DNA from: Granulibacter bethesdensis
Lineage (GTDB): Bacteria > Pseudomonadota > Alphaproteobacteria > Acetobacterales > Acetobacteraceae
Reading direction: 5' to 3'
NCBI RefSeq assembly: GCF_001889525.1
Contig: NZ_CP018192.1
Span: forward strand, 1,623,493-1,687,492
Length of the DNA: 64,000 bases
The notes beneath the pieces are model-generated. The model ran no database searches. It had not been told where the DNA came from and saw nothing but the letters and a program-made list of their open reading frames with translations. Position 1 is the first letter of the stretch. Each line of letters begins with the position of its first letter. Below, one piece after another: positions 28,301 to 35,463 of this stretch. The position numbers and the translations under genes were made by a program.

Positions 28301-31031
28301 CGCCCTGGATCAGTCCGCCAGCACTGTTGGTGATGACATTGCCGGTGCCAAACAGGAAGGCACCACTCAGGCTGCTGGAGCTGGACAGGATGGTGCCGGA
28401 ATTGACCAGGGTGCTGCTGGTTCCATTGACGCCATCGGACACCGAGCTGATCAGGCCGGAGTTGTTAATGGCAGCGCTTGTGCCTGCATTAATGCCACGG
28501 AAGGAAGTGCTGGTGATTGTCCCGGCATTGCTGATGACACCGCCGGTTCCGGCAATAGCGATAGCATAGCTATTTGTGCTGCTGATAATGCCACCGGCAA
28601 GGTTGGAAACTGTCCCCGTCCCACCCAGGAAAACGCCAAAGTTTGCGCCAGAAATCAGACCGCTATTGGTAATAGTCGCAACTGTGGTAGCCGAGGCATA
28701 GACGCCCCAACCACCACTGGAACTGATCGTGCCAGTATTGCTGACCAAACCCGCGGTGCCAGAAAGATAGACACCAGCACCACCGGTCGCGACACCGCCC
28801 GTTATGGCGCCGGCATTGGCAACGGTGCCGTTCGTGATTTGCACGCCATAGCCGTTGCTCAGCTGGGCCTGGATCAGACCACTGGCCTGGTTGGTCACAT
28901 TACCCGTGATCAGCACACCCCACGGATTAGCACCCGTGGCAAGGATGCTACCCGCATTGATCACTGTTGCTTGAACGCTATCAGAAGCAATGACCACGTT
29001 GCCCGCGCTGACGATGGTCGCACCAGCCGCGTTGCTCAGCAGGGCACCATTGATCAGTGTGACATTGGCACCATTGATAGTGCCTGTGTTTGTCAAAGAT
29101 CCACTGTTACGCAGGTTGGTAAAGGTGCTGTTACCACCCAGCGTCCAGGAAGCGCCGGCATCGACAGTGCCGGTCTGGAAATTGACGAAATTGGAGCCAC
29201 TGATGCTTCCTGCAGAGCTTCCGGAGAGCATTTCGAGTGTATTGGCGCCGGCCGAGTTAGCAACGGCGGTGCCGATGATATCGGATGCAACGCCGAGCTG
29301 CAGCAGGTTGTTTCCTGTGCCGCTCATATAGATAGCAGCGCCAGCACCGTTCGTAACATTGGCGGTTCCGGCAGCCGAGATTGTGCCGGAGTTGGTGATC
29401 GTGCCACCCACATCGAGACGGATAGCGATGCCGCGGGTGCCTGTTGCACCGATACTGCCGCTGTTGATAACAGTTCCGCCGGACGCAAGACGGACAGCCG
29501 CCAGAAAGCCGATACCTGCACCGGTTCCTGTTTCAAGGATGGTGCCGGAGTTTTTCAGATAATCTGCCGAGGTATTGGAAAGAAAGACACCACTCGCAGC
29601 TGTAAGAGTACCACCATTATCGGTAATAAGCCCGGCGTTGATCACTGTGCCTGCGACAGTCGTATTACCGAAAACGCTGACGCCAACGAAGTTGCCGGAG
29701 ATCGTGCCACTGGCAGAGTTCGTGACCAGTCCACCCGTATCAAACAACACGCCCTGACCAGCGCTTCCAGTGGTATTGACGACACCACTGTTAACAAGCG
29801 TGGCTAAATTGCCAATTCCCCTAACGGCAATACCAGCGGAGCCAAATGCAACAATGCTCCCTGCGTTATTGATGGAACCACTATTGACACCAGCACCGTA
29901 GAAGCCGCCCTGGATCAGTCCGCCAGCACTGTTTGAAATGACGTTCCCGGTGCCAGACAGGAAGGCACCACTCAGGCTGCTGGAGCTGGACAGGATGGTG
30001 CCGGAATTGACCAGGGTGCTGCTGGTTCCATTGACGCCATCGGACACCGAGCTGATCAGGCCGGAGTTGTTAATGGCAGCACTTGTGCCTGCATTAATGC
30101 CACGGAAGGAAGTGCTGGTGATTGTCCCGGCATTGCTGATAACACCGCCAGTTCCGGCAATAGTGATAGCATAGCTGCCGCCGCTGATAATGCCGCTAGT
30201 GAGGTTAGTTATTGTGCCGGTATTAGCAAACGAGACGCCATATGTGGCACCAGATATAAGGCCACTATTGATGACATTGCCGCTACTGGTTGTGTTGCTA
30301 AATACAATGCCTGCAGATGCTGTACCTATAATCTGCGCGGAAGTTCCCGTATTACTGACTGTACCTGAACCAATATATAAACCATACGTCGAGCCGCTGA
30401 TAAGATTGGTATTGCTTACTAGACCCGTACCTGAAAGCCAGGCGCCCTTACCACTATTTCCATTGGCATTCAGTGTACCAGCATTGGAGATAGTACCATT
30501 TTCAATACCTGCACCAGCAAATCCACCCTGGATCAGTCCGCCAGCACTGTTTGAAATGACGTTACCGGTGCCAAACAGGAAGGCACCACTCAGGCTGTTA
30601 GAGCTGGACAGGATGGTGCCGGAATTGACCAGGGTGCTGCTGGTTCCATTGACGCCATCGGACACCGAGCTGATCAGGCCGGAGTTGTTAATGGCAGCAC
30701 TTGTGCCTGCATTAATGCCACGGAAGGAAGTGCTGGTGATTGTCCCGGCATTGCTGATAACACCGCCGGTTCCGGCAATAGCGATAGCATAGCTGCCGCC
30801 GCTGATAATGCCGCCAGCAAGGTTGTTGATCGTTCCAGCCGCGGCAAGGCTGATACCAATAGTGCTTCCTGTAACCGCACCAGTGTTATTGATCGTCCAG
30901 GCAGTACTAAGACTGCTCTGTATCCCGATACCAGCGGTATTCGCGACTGTCGTCCCCGCTAAAATAAGAATCGGATTTAATGAGGCAGTCGTAAGAATAA
31001 CACCCGAGGTAGTCGACGTCAGCGTGGTCAT
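22335..31031 (-). CDS. Giant beta-helix-like repeat protein with C-terminal Hint domain
   Basis: 2898 residues. From residue about 50 to 2500 it is made of short repeats of the type Asn-Ser-Gly-Thr-Ile/Leu-x-x-x-Gly and Ile-Ser-Gly, rich in Gly, Ser, Thr, Asn and Ala and almost free of Cys, which suggests a long right-handed beta-helix as in adhesins. Longer blocks (for example Ala-Ile-Asn-Asn-Ser-Gly-Leu-Ile-Ser-Ser-Val-Ser-Asp-Gly) recur four times. From Cys2696 to about 2845 there is a Hint domain (Hint_2-like): Cys-Tyr-Val-His-Gly-Thr-Leu-Ile, then Val-Pro-Val-Glu-Asp-Leu-Gln-Ile-Gly-Asp-His-Val and Val-Ser-Pro-Leu-His-Ala-Met. The basic C-terminal 50 residues are unlike the rest. No Sec signal, RTX repeats or autotransporter barrel are visible, so export is unexplained. 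AAGG lies about ten bases before the ATG. Probably a surface or secreted adhesin-like protein; this is inference. Confidence 0.85.
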   Translation of the reverse strand: MTTLTSTTSGVILTTASLNPILILAGTTVANTAGIGIQSSLSTAWTINNTGAVTGSTIGISLAAAGTINNLAGGIISGGSYAIAIAGTGGVISNAGTITSTSFRGINAGTSAAINNSGLISSVSDGVNGTSSTLVNSGTILSSSNSLSGAFLFGTGNVISNSAGGLIQGGFAGAGIENGTISNAGTLNANGNSGKGAWLSGTGLVSNTNLISGSTYGLYIGSGTVSNTGTSAQIIGTASAGIVFSNTTSSGNVINSGLISGATYGVSFANTGTITNLTSGIISGGSYAITIAGTGGVISNAGTITSTSFRGINAGTSAAINNSGLISSVSDGVNGTSSTLVNSGTILSSSSSLSGAFLSGTGNVISNSAGGLIQGGFYGAGVNSGSINNAGSIVAFGSAGIAVRGIGNLATLVNSGVVNTTGSAGQGVLFDTGGLVTNSASGTISGNFVGVSVFGNTTVAGTVINAGLITDNGGTLTAASGVFLSNTSADYLKNSGTILETGTGAGIGFLAAVRLASGGTVINSGSIGATGTRGIAIRLDVGGTITNSGTISAAGTANVTNGAGAAIYMSGTGNNLLQLGVASDIIGTAVANSAGANTLEMLSGSSAGSISGSNFVNFQTGTVDAGASWTLGGNSTFTNLRNSGSLTNTGTINGANVTLINGALLSNAAGATIVSAGNVVIASDSVQATVINAGSILATGANPWGVLITGNVTNQASGLIQAQLSNGYGVQITNGTVANAGAITGGVATGGAGVYLSGTAGLVSNTGTISSSGGWGVYASATTVATITNSGLISGANFGVFLGGTGTVSNLAGGIISSTNSYAIAIAGTGGVISNAGTITSTSFRGINAGTSAAINNSGLISSVSDGVNGTSSTLVNSGTILSSSSSLSGAFLFGTGNVITNSAGGLIQGGFYGAGVNGGSINNAGSIVAFGSGGSSVRGNGGAATLVNSGVVNATGTFGQGVLFNTNGQVTNLAGGTISGNFNAISLFSTSATVGGAVTNVGLITDNGGTLTAAHGVFLSNTSSDYLDNSGTILETGTGVGIGDLGAVRLASGGTVINTGRIGVTGTNATGIRLDVGGTITNSGTISAAGTANVTNGAGAAIYMSGTGNNLLQLGVASDIIGTAVANSAGTNTLEMLSAALSGTISGLGINYIGFQNAVIDTGAIWNVGGSNTIAAGNTLLNKGILTSSGTLTVGGLMTNAASAAFNGNVGLSAGGTINNTGAISGMVNGGGTNALLNNLGTVTGTGAIAVSLGSAGTVSNFGTISNAGSTAVYFGGVGTSVLNLNAGQVIIGSIIGAGSVNRLNLIGGGATNTPTLSGLGSTIVGFNQITAASGSNWQLTGSNSISATQTFVATGASLTNTGTFTGRLTLSTASTLSNTGSLIANSDGTVLSMSADANRLILVPTAVVNGTVSAVGVANILELASGGTRGTISGIGTQYIGLNVQIDQNAYWTVIGSNSVASGLTMSVAGTLENRGVLNNSGTILDTGLIDNYGTVNGAVSLISGGRFINSDGAVFNSGGAAISGQQVTISNSGTLSGSGTAGYGASVAGSGTITNTGLIQGSFRGIQFGSNPATVYNSGIVTGSVADGIRLLNGGFVSNIAGAIIQGGTVGIYATGTNTAIISNDAGGLIQGTSASGIGISLVSSGTITNGGSIVGQSGTAVVMGGTGRNLLQLVASSQIVGLVTANSVGTNTLSLMSSATTGTISGLGVSYVNFQTVNVASNANWAMTGNNTLAAGYVLTNNGTLNNNGILSVSGSVINSTNATIAGPVTLTNSAAISNSDRVNGSIVGAGAANTVINYGTLVGTAAAGNNISFSGAGTVTNYGLIGTNGGTAIIFSGAGSNLLQIGVSSQISGAVSANASGTNLLEMLSGASAGTVNASNFLNFQTSTVDAGATWTLSGIGSFNNLLNSGTLTNTGTLNGTTVTLSNGAILTNASGGTITNSVANGYAITVNTSIAGAIINNAGTIISSSYRGVNAGTSAAINNSGLISSVSDGVNGTSSTLVNSGTIKSSSSLFSGAFLSGTGNVITNSAGGLIQGGFYGAGVNGGSINNAGSIVAFGSAGIAVRGIGNLATLVNSGVVNTTGSAGQGVLFDTGGLVTNSASGTISGNFVGVSVFGNTTVAGTVINAGLITDNGGTLTAASGVFLSNTSADYLKNSGTILETGTGAGIGFLAAVRLASGGTVINSGSIGATGTNATGIRLDVGGTITNSGTISAAGAANVTNGAGAAIYMSGTGNNLLQLGVASDIIGTAVANSAGANTLEMLSGSSAGSISGLGVNYIGFQNLVVDAGASWVVGGSNTVSSNSALFNKGNLTNTGSFSGAVTMAANAALTNAATAVLSNGNLSSAIFSAGSGVAIINAGTIQGGQPVNALISLGNAATLVNSGQILGSGSASTGVTMGAAGTISNTGTIAITGATNTAVAIVSGAFNNTGLISADIGQSTGISVSGVGSITNSGTISAIGALGQAIVLTGGGTVVNTGTIHTQSTFRSAINFGAGNSRLAISGSSAIIGKVTAAGTGNVLELDGAGTTLSGFGTQYTGFQTINVKGDGWVLADTLTNTNILLQTTGTVTVSQTLDSSNTITLGGTSSAGVGSGNIIISTPGTALAATVSDFGNGESITLTGLAYQASDVVNVVSNGGNVFLVLSHVASDGTTTPYYSIKLDPNAHDQNYKMRQASGGNGVTVYDDGTPCYVHGTLILTDRGEVPVEDLQIGDHVITAGEAVRPIRWLGRRSYNGRFIQGRRDVLPVRIRQGALDGVLPKRDLLVSPLHAMFIDGVLVPAGRLVNGVSIVQEQHVETVSYVHIELDTHDVVFAEGAASETYVEDNNRNMFHNAHTYTGKGAAKVKARGRKRNGVAAARYCATRVEDGRQLEAIRAKVANLILETKLKMSKLG
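22497..22946 (-). other. Hint (hedgehog/intein) domain of the giant protein
   Basis: Codons 2696-2845. It opens with Cys2696 in Cys-Tyr-Val-His-Gly-Thr, the position of the autoprocessing Cys in Hint domains, and carries the Asp-Leu-Gln-Ile-Gly-Asp-His-Val strand and a Ser-Pro-Leu-His motif equivalent to the Thr-x-x-His block that activates the scissile bond. Family knowledge suggests thioester chemistry at the Cys; activity is untested. Confidence 0.75.
24198..25098 (-). repeat. Long direct repeat, copy A, inside giant gene
   Basis: About 901 bases matching copy B at 29199-30099 with a constant offset of 5001 bases and no indels. Comparing by eye, about 13 differences occur in the first 735 bases, and 24499-24880 (about 380 bases) is identical to B. 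The last part, after 24932, is more diverged. Confidence 0.85.
27621..28494 (-). repeat. Long direct repeat, copy C, inside giant gene
   Basis: Related to copies A and B but more diverged. The offset to A is 3393 at the start and 3396 at the end, implying one three-base indel, so it stays in the same reading frame. It contains the same Leu-Gln-Leu-Gly-Val-Ala-Ser-Asp-Ile-Ile-Gly and Asn-Asn-Ser-Gly-Leu coding blocks. Confidence 0.75.
29199..30099 (-). repeat. Long direct repeat, copy B, inside giant gene
   Basis: Partner of copy A (offset 5001 bases, equal to 1667 codons). Bases 29500-29881 are identical to 24499-24880. Its 3' part on the plus strand continues into a block shared with copies C and D. 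Confidence 0.85.
30526..30800 (-). repeat. Short direct repeat, copy D, inside giant gene
   Basis: About 275 bases nearly identical to 29908-30182 (offset 618 bases, 206 codons, in frame) and to about 28303-28577. It encodes the Ser-Ser-Val-Ser-Asp-Gly-Val-Asn-Gly block near the N-terminus of the protein. Confidence 0.8.
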
Positions 31032-32146
31032 ATCACAACCGCCTTAAAAATTAAACAAATTAACAATATTCTGTTGGACTGGTACCAAACATATTCTCAC
31101 GGCCTATAAGATATTTAATATGATATTGTAAATAAAAATGAAGTTAAAGTGTAAAATTTTTAATTGTTTATTGCATTGTTCATTTTATAATATAAATATT
31201 ATTATCGATATGATGTATTTTATTTTTACTATATTAAAATTATTAAAAACTTAACTTTGTTGGAAAAAATTTCATTTTTAAAAGTTATAAAAGCTTTCAA
31301 TATCAATATAAGTATATTTTTTACATTTTTATTTTTTTGGAACGATTTATAATTAAACGAAATTAAATATATTTATAAAAAATCTACCCGAATAAATGTT
31401 GTGGGGTTATGATGAGATTTTTCATTTTTATAAAATGAAAAATATTGCTTGAAAATTACAATTCAAGGCATTATATATTTAAAAAATATATTTTTTAAGA
31501 TAAATAAAAAATTTTTATGAAATAAATATTTATTCAATAACCTCTGAAATGCTTTTTATATTGTATAATATTAATGATTATTAAACTTTAGAATTTTAAT
31601 TGCAAAAAATTCTGCTTCATTAGAATTTATCTGCAATTCAAAAACGCCCAGAAAATATTAATTACTATGATTTTATTCTATTGAAACAAACAAAAACTAG
31701 AAATCCCGTTAGGAGTAAAACGCTTTATATCACATTCAACAGAATTGGCACATATTTTTGCCTTAAGGGATAATCCTGTGTAATATGATTTTACCATAGG
31801 TGTGGATATAAAAAAAATTACTTTACTAAATGAGACCAAAAAATTCCTATATATTTTGATTTTACTACATATTATTTTAATAAACATTTTTTGACATTTC
31901 GAAAATAATCACAACCATGATTATTTATATTTTTGGGGCCTTATATTTTCTCTTAAGGCTCTATCTCGTTGCCTTGATATACTTGATTCATTAAAGAAGA
32001 AGATTCGGAACTTCCCTGCCTCATTATAGCCCGCAAATGCCCAAGCAGTAATTTTCTTCCAACTTAACATAGAAGCTATTATATATTTCGTCAGGTCATG
32101 CATCTCTTTATCATCATGATCTGGCTATACTGGATGTTAATTCAGC
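31032..32146. other. Very AT-rich 1.1-kb region without a recognised gene
   Basis: Extremely AT-rich, with long A and T runs. It must hold the promoter of the giant gene at its left end; I could not pick one out with confidence among many AT-rich hexamers. Two short minus-strand frames (31678-31887, 69 residues, and 31921-32103, 60 residues, with basic C-termini) resemble nothing I know. They may be decayed remnants. Such DNA is a typical target for H-NS-like silencing in other bacteria. Confidence 0.5.
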
Positions 32147-32968
32147 CTAGGCCGACAAAAATGCTATCAAATCACTGTTTAATCTGTCTCTAGCGGTAAA
32201 GTATAGTCCATGAGGCTCCCCTTCATATTCTTTCAACGTAGCATGCGGAATCAGCCTTGCAGCCTCATGGGCCGTGATGTCGGGGGGAACTGTCGCATCA
32301 GCATCACCATGAACGATCAACGTCGGCATGGTAAAATGACTCATATCTGCCCGGAAATCGGTGGCACTGAAGGCCCTTACACAGTCGAGCGTTGCTTTGG
32401 GAGATGCCTGCATTGCCAGGCCCCAACTCCATTGCAAGATGTCTGATGTCACCTGGAAATTCAGCAAACCGGCCCCGAAGAAAATCCGCCCGAAGCCAGC
32501 CATGAAACTGGCCCGGTCTGAGCGAATTGAATTGATCATTTGATCAAAGGCCGCCCCATCAACCCCTTCGGGATGATCCTCCGTCCGCAACAGAAATGGT
32601 GTTACTGCCGCAACCAGCGCAGCCTTGCCGATACGATCAGTACCGTGCCGTGACAGGTAACGCGCTACCTCTCCACCGCCCATTGAAAACCCGACCAGAG
32701 CCGCATCGTGCAGATCCAGAGTATTGATCATATCCGCAAGATCATCGGCCAAAGTGTTGTAATCATAGCCAGTCCAGGGTTTATCTGATCGTCCAAAGCC
32801 ACGCCGGTCATAGGCAATGGTCCGGAACCCATGCTCTGCAAGGAACACCTGCTGATATTCCCACATATCGGCATTCAGGGGCCAACCATGGATCAGGATG
32901 ACCGGGCGCCCATGCCCCCAGTCGTGATAGAAAAGCTGTGTTCCATCGCGCGTCTTGACATAGGCCAT
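32147..32968 (-). CDS. Alpha/beta hydrolase (non-haem chloroperoxidase-like esterase)
   Basis: 273 residues from the ATG at 32968, which has GAGGA about ten bases upstream; the frame is open ten codons further. The order His-Gly-Trp-Pro-Leu (oxyanion region), Tyr-Asp-Arg-Arg-Gly-Phe-Gly-Arg-Ser, nucleophile elbow Gly-Phe-Ser-Met-Gly-Gly, Ile-Val-His-Gly-Asp-Ala-Asp (acid) and Gly-Glu-Pro-His-Gly-Leu (His) gives a complete Ser-Asp-His triad. The N-terminus Lys-Thr-Arg-Asp-Gly-Thr-Gln-Leu-Phe-Tyr-His-Asp-Trp-Gly is typical of cofactor-free haloperoxidases and related aryl esterases. It is cytoplasmic (no signal); the substrate is unknown. It stands alone at the right border of the AT-rich island, with normal GC content. 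Confidence 0.88.
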   Translation of the reverse strand: MAYVKTRDGTQLFYHDWGHGRPVILIHGWPLNADMWEYQQVFLAEHGFRTIAYDRRGFGRSDKPWTGYDYNTLADDLADMINTLDLHDAALVGFSMGGGEVARYLSRHGTDRIGKAALVAAVTPFLLRTEDHPEGVDGAAFDQMINSIRSDRASFMAGFGRIFFGAGLLNFQVTSDILQWSWGLAMQASPKATLDCVRAFSATDFRADMSHFTMPTLIVHGDADATVPPDITAHEAARLIPHATLKEYEGEPHGLYFTARDRLNSDLIAFLSA

Positions 32969-33180
32969 GCTGGGTTTTCCTCTGTTTTTGTCCGGCACTC
33001 ACAGACTGTCTTATGCTGAGAAAAGATAGCAACACATCGAGAGGAAAAAAGTAAGACGCACTCCATTCCCCAAAACGTCATGGAAACCCACGCCTGTTGA
33101 TGCGTTCACATACTATCGCGGTTGCGCCGGCTTGCTGACAGGTGTGACCGAACGACAATGCGCCACGAAGGAGGCCATTC

Positions 33181-33564
33181 ATGCAGACAGTTCATTCCCT
33201 TCGCAGCCTGTTAGGTGTTGCCGCTCTCGCAGGAATGATGCTTGGGGGTGTAGGGCACGCAGACGCGGCCAATGCCCGCCATCCCCACCATAATATCGAT
33301 CGTCAGGTCGATCAGGGCAATGACACGGGCGATGAAGCCATTGAAGCGCTGAACGCGCAGCAATTGCAGAGCATTCGTGCCACCAACGGCCCTGCCCTCG
33401 GCACTGCGCCCGTCGGTAGTCCAGCGATGCCATATCCTACAGGTGCCTATCCGCCTGCTACTACTGGTACCTACGCACCGCCAGGCATGCCAAGCTATGC
33501 ACCGCCAGCCACCCCCTATGTGCCACCGCCGCCGGGCTATTACCCTGCCACACCAGCCCGTTGA
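33181..33564 (+). CDS. Proline-rich secreted protein, unknown function
   Basis: 127 residues, preceded by GAAGGAGG seven bases before the ATG. A Sec signal (hydrophobic 9-24, ending Gly-His-Ala-Asp-Ala-Ala) is followed by a His/Asp-rich stretch, a short helix (Glu-Ala-Leu-Asn-Ala-Gln-Gln-Leu), and a tail of Pro-Tyr/Ala-Pro-Pro repeats (Tyr-Ala-Pro-Pro, Tyr-Val-Pro-Pro-Pro-Pro). I do not recognise the family. Similar short proteins with a conserved Leu-Asn-x-x-Gln-Leu segment and low-complexity Pro-rich tails are common envelope proteins in acetic acid bacteria. The Gln-Leu helix may be the functional part. It is monocistronic, convergent with ilvC and shares its terminator. Confidence 0.65.
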   Translation: MQTVHSLRSLLGVAALAGMMLGGVGHADAANARHPHHNIDRQVDQGNDTGDEAIEALNAQQLQSIRATNGPALGTAPVGSPAMPYPTGAYPPATTGTYAPPGMPSYAPPATPYVPPPPGYYPATPAR

Positions 33565-33645
33565 TCTCGATGAGCGGATGGAAGGTGTTTGATGCCTGAC
33601 TGTTTCGTTTCCCCTCGTTCCCTAGCAGTTCAGGCCATCAAATAA

Positions 33646-33677
33646 AAAACACCCCCGTCACAGGACGGGGGTGTTTT
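33646..33677. terminator. Bidirectional terminator between proline-rich gene and ilvC
   Basis: Perfect 14-base arms AAAACACCCCCGTC and GACGGGGGTGTTTT with loop ACAG. A and T runs on both sides serve both convergent genes; ilvC stops 26 bases away. Confidence 0.93.
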
Positions 33678-33702
33678 CGATCAGGCAGATAGAAAGAAAA
33701 GA

Positions 33703-34755
<1,053 letters not shown>

Positions 34756-34858
34756 TCAGAAAGGCCACATGTTGCGGGCGGGCCAGACTTTCCCCCGGAA
34801 AGCCAGCCGGCAATTCAGTCAGGCCGTTCCTGACAAACAGGGGACGGCAGGTGGTTCT

Positions 34859-35458
34859 CTAGATCGTTCCCGCGCCGCGGAGAATAGCCGCAACGCCGGT
34901 ACGTGATACTTCCGCAAGACCAAGCGGGCGCATCAGTTCCAGGAACGCATCAAGCTTGTCCGGATCGCCAGTCATCTCGAACACAAAGCTTTCCAGTGTG
35001 GCGTCGATGACCTTGGCGCGGAAGGCATCGGCCAGACGCAGCGCCTCCACCCGATTTTCCCCATGCGCCACAACCTTGATCAGCGCCAGTTCGCGGGCCA
35101 GATAGGGCCCCTGCATGGTCAGATCCATCACACGATGGACCGGAACCAGACGGTCGAGCTGGGCCTTGATCTGCTCGATCACCATTTCGGTGCCGGAGGT
35201 CAGGATGTTAATGCGACTACGGCCTGCATAAACACCATCATCGCTCTCGACCGAGGCGACGGTCAGGCTGTCAATGTTGTAGCCACGGCCGGAGAACAGG
35301 CCGATCACCCGTGCCAGCACGCCGCTTTCATTGTCGACGAGCACGGAGATCAGTGCGGTGCGATAGGCACCGGCATCGTGCTGCTTCTGCGCTGCGCTAC
35401 CTTCCTGAGACTGGTTGCGTAGCTGATCCTTCATAAGGAGGGGCATGTTCCTGGACAT
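34859..35458 (-). CDS. ilvN: Acetolactate synthase small (regulatory) subunit
   Basis: 199 residues. The ACT domain begins at about residue 34 (Thr-Ala-Leu-Ile-Ser-Val-Leu-Val-Asp-Asn-Glu-Ser-Gly-Val-Leu-Ala-Arg-Val-Ile-Gly-Leu-Phe, then Arg-Gly-Tyr-Asn-Ile-Asp-Ser-Leu), the site for valine feedback binding in this family. A second ALS-small domain follows (Glu-Leu-Ala-Leu-Ile-Lys-Val, Phe-Val-Phe-Glu-Met-Thr-Gly). The 33-residue N-terminal extension is Gln-rich; a later start inside it is possible. It starts five bases after ilvI and must assemble with that large subunit. The symbol ilvH is also used for this subunit. Confidence 0.95.
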   Translation of the reverse strand: MSRNMPLLMKDQLRNQSQEGSAAQKQHDAGAYRTALISVLVDNESGVLARVIGLFSGRGYNIDSLTVASVESDDGVYAGRSRINILTSGTEMVIEQIKAQLDRLVPVHRVMDLTMQGPYLARELALIKVVAHGENRVEALRLADAFRAKVIDATLESFVFEMTGDPDKLDAFLELMRPLGLAEVSRTGVAAILRGAGTI

Positions 35459-35463
35459 TTCGA

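Noticed and set aside
27984-29807. 607-codon plus-strand frame inside the giant gene
   Set aside because: Repetitive antisense of the Gly/Asn/Ser repeats. The sense strand has one 2898-codon frame with a Hint domain; the antisense has no start signal or family.
22335-31031. Regularly repeated DNA in this interval as a CRISPR array or tandem satellite
   Set aside because: The repeats are irregular, coding and in frame, without constant repeat-spacer spacing and without cas genes.
31678-32103. Two short minus-strand frames (69 and 60 codons) in the AT-rich gap
   Set aside because: No recognisable domain and no good ribosome site; such frames are expected by chance. Mentioned only as possible remnants.
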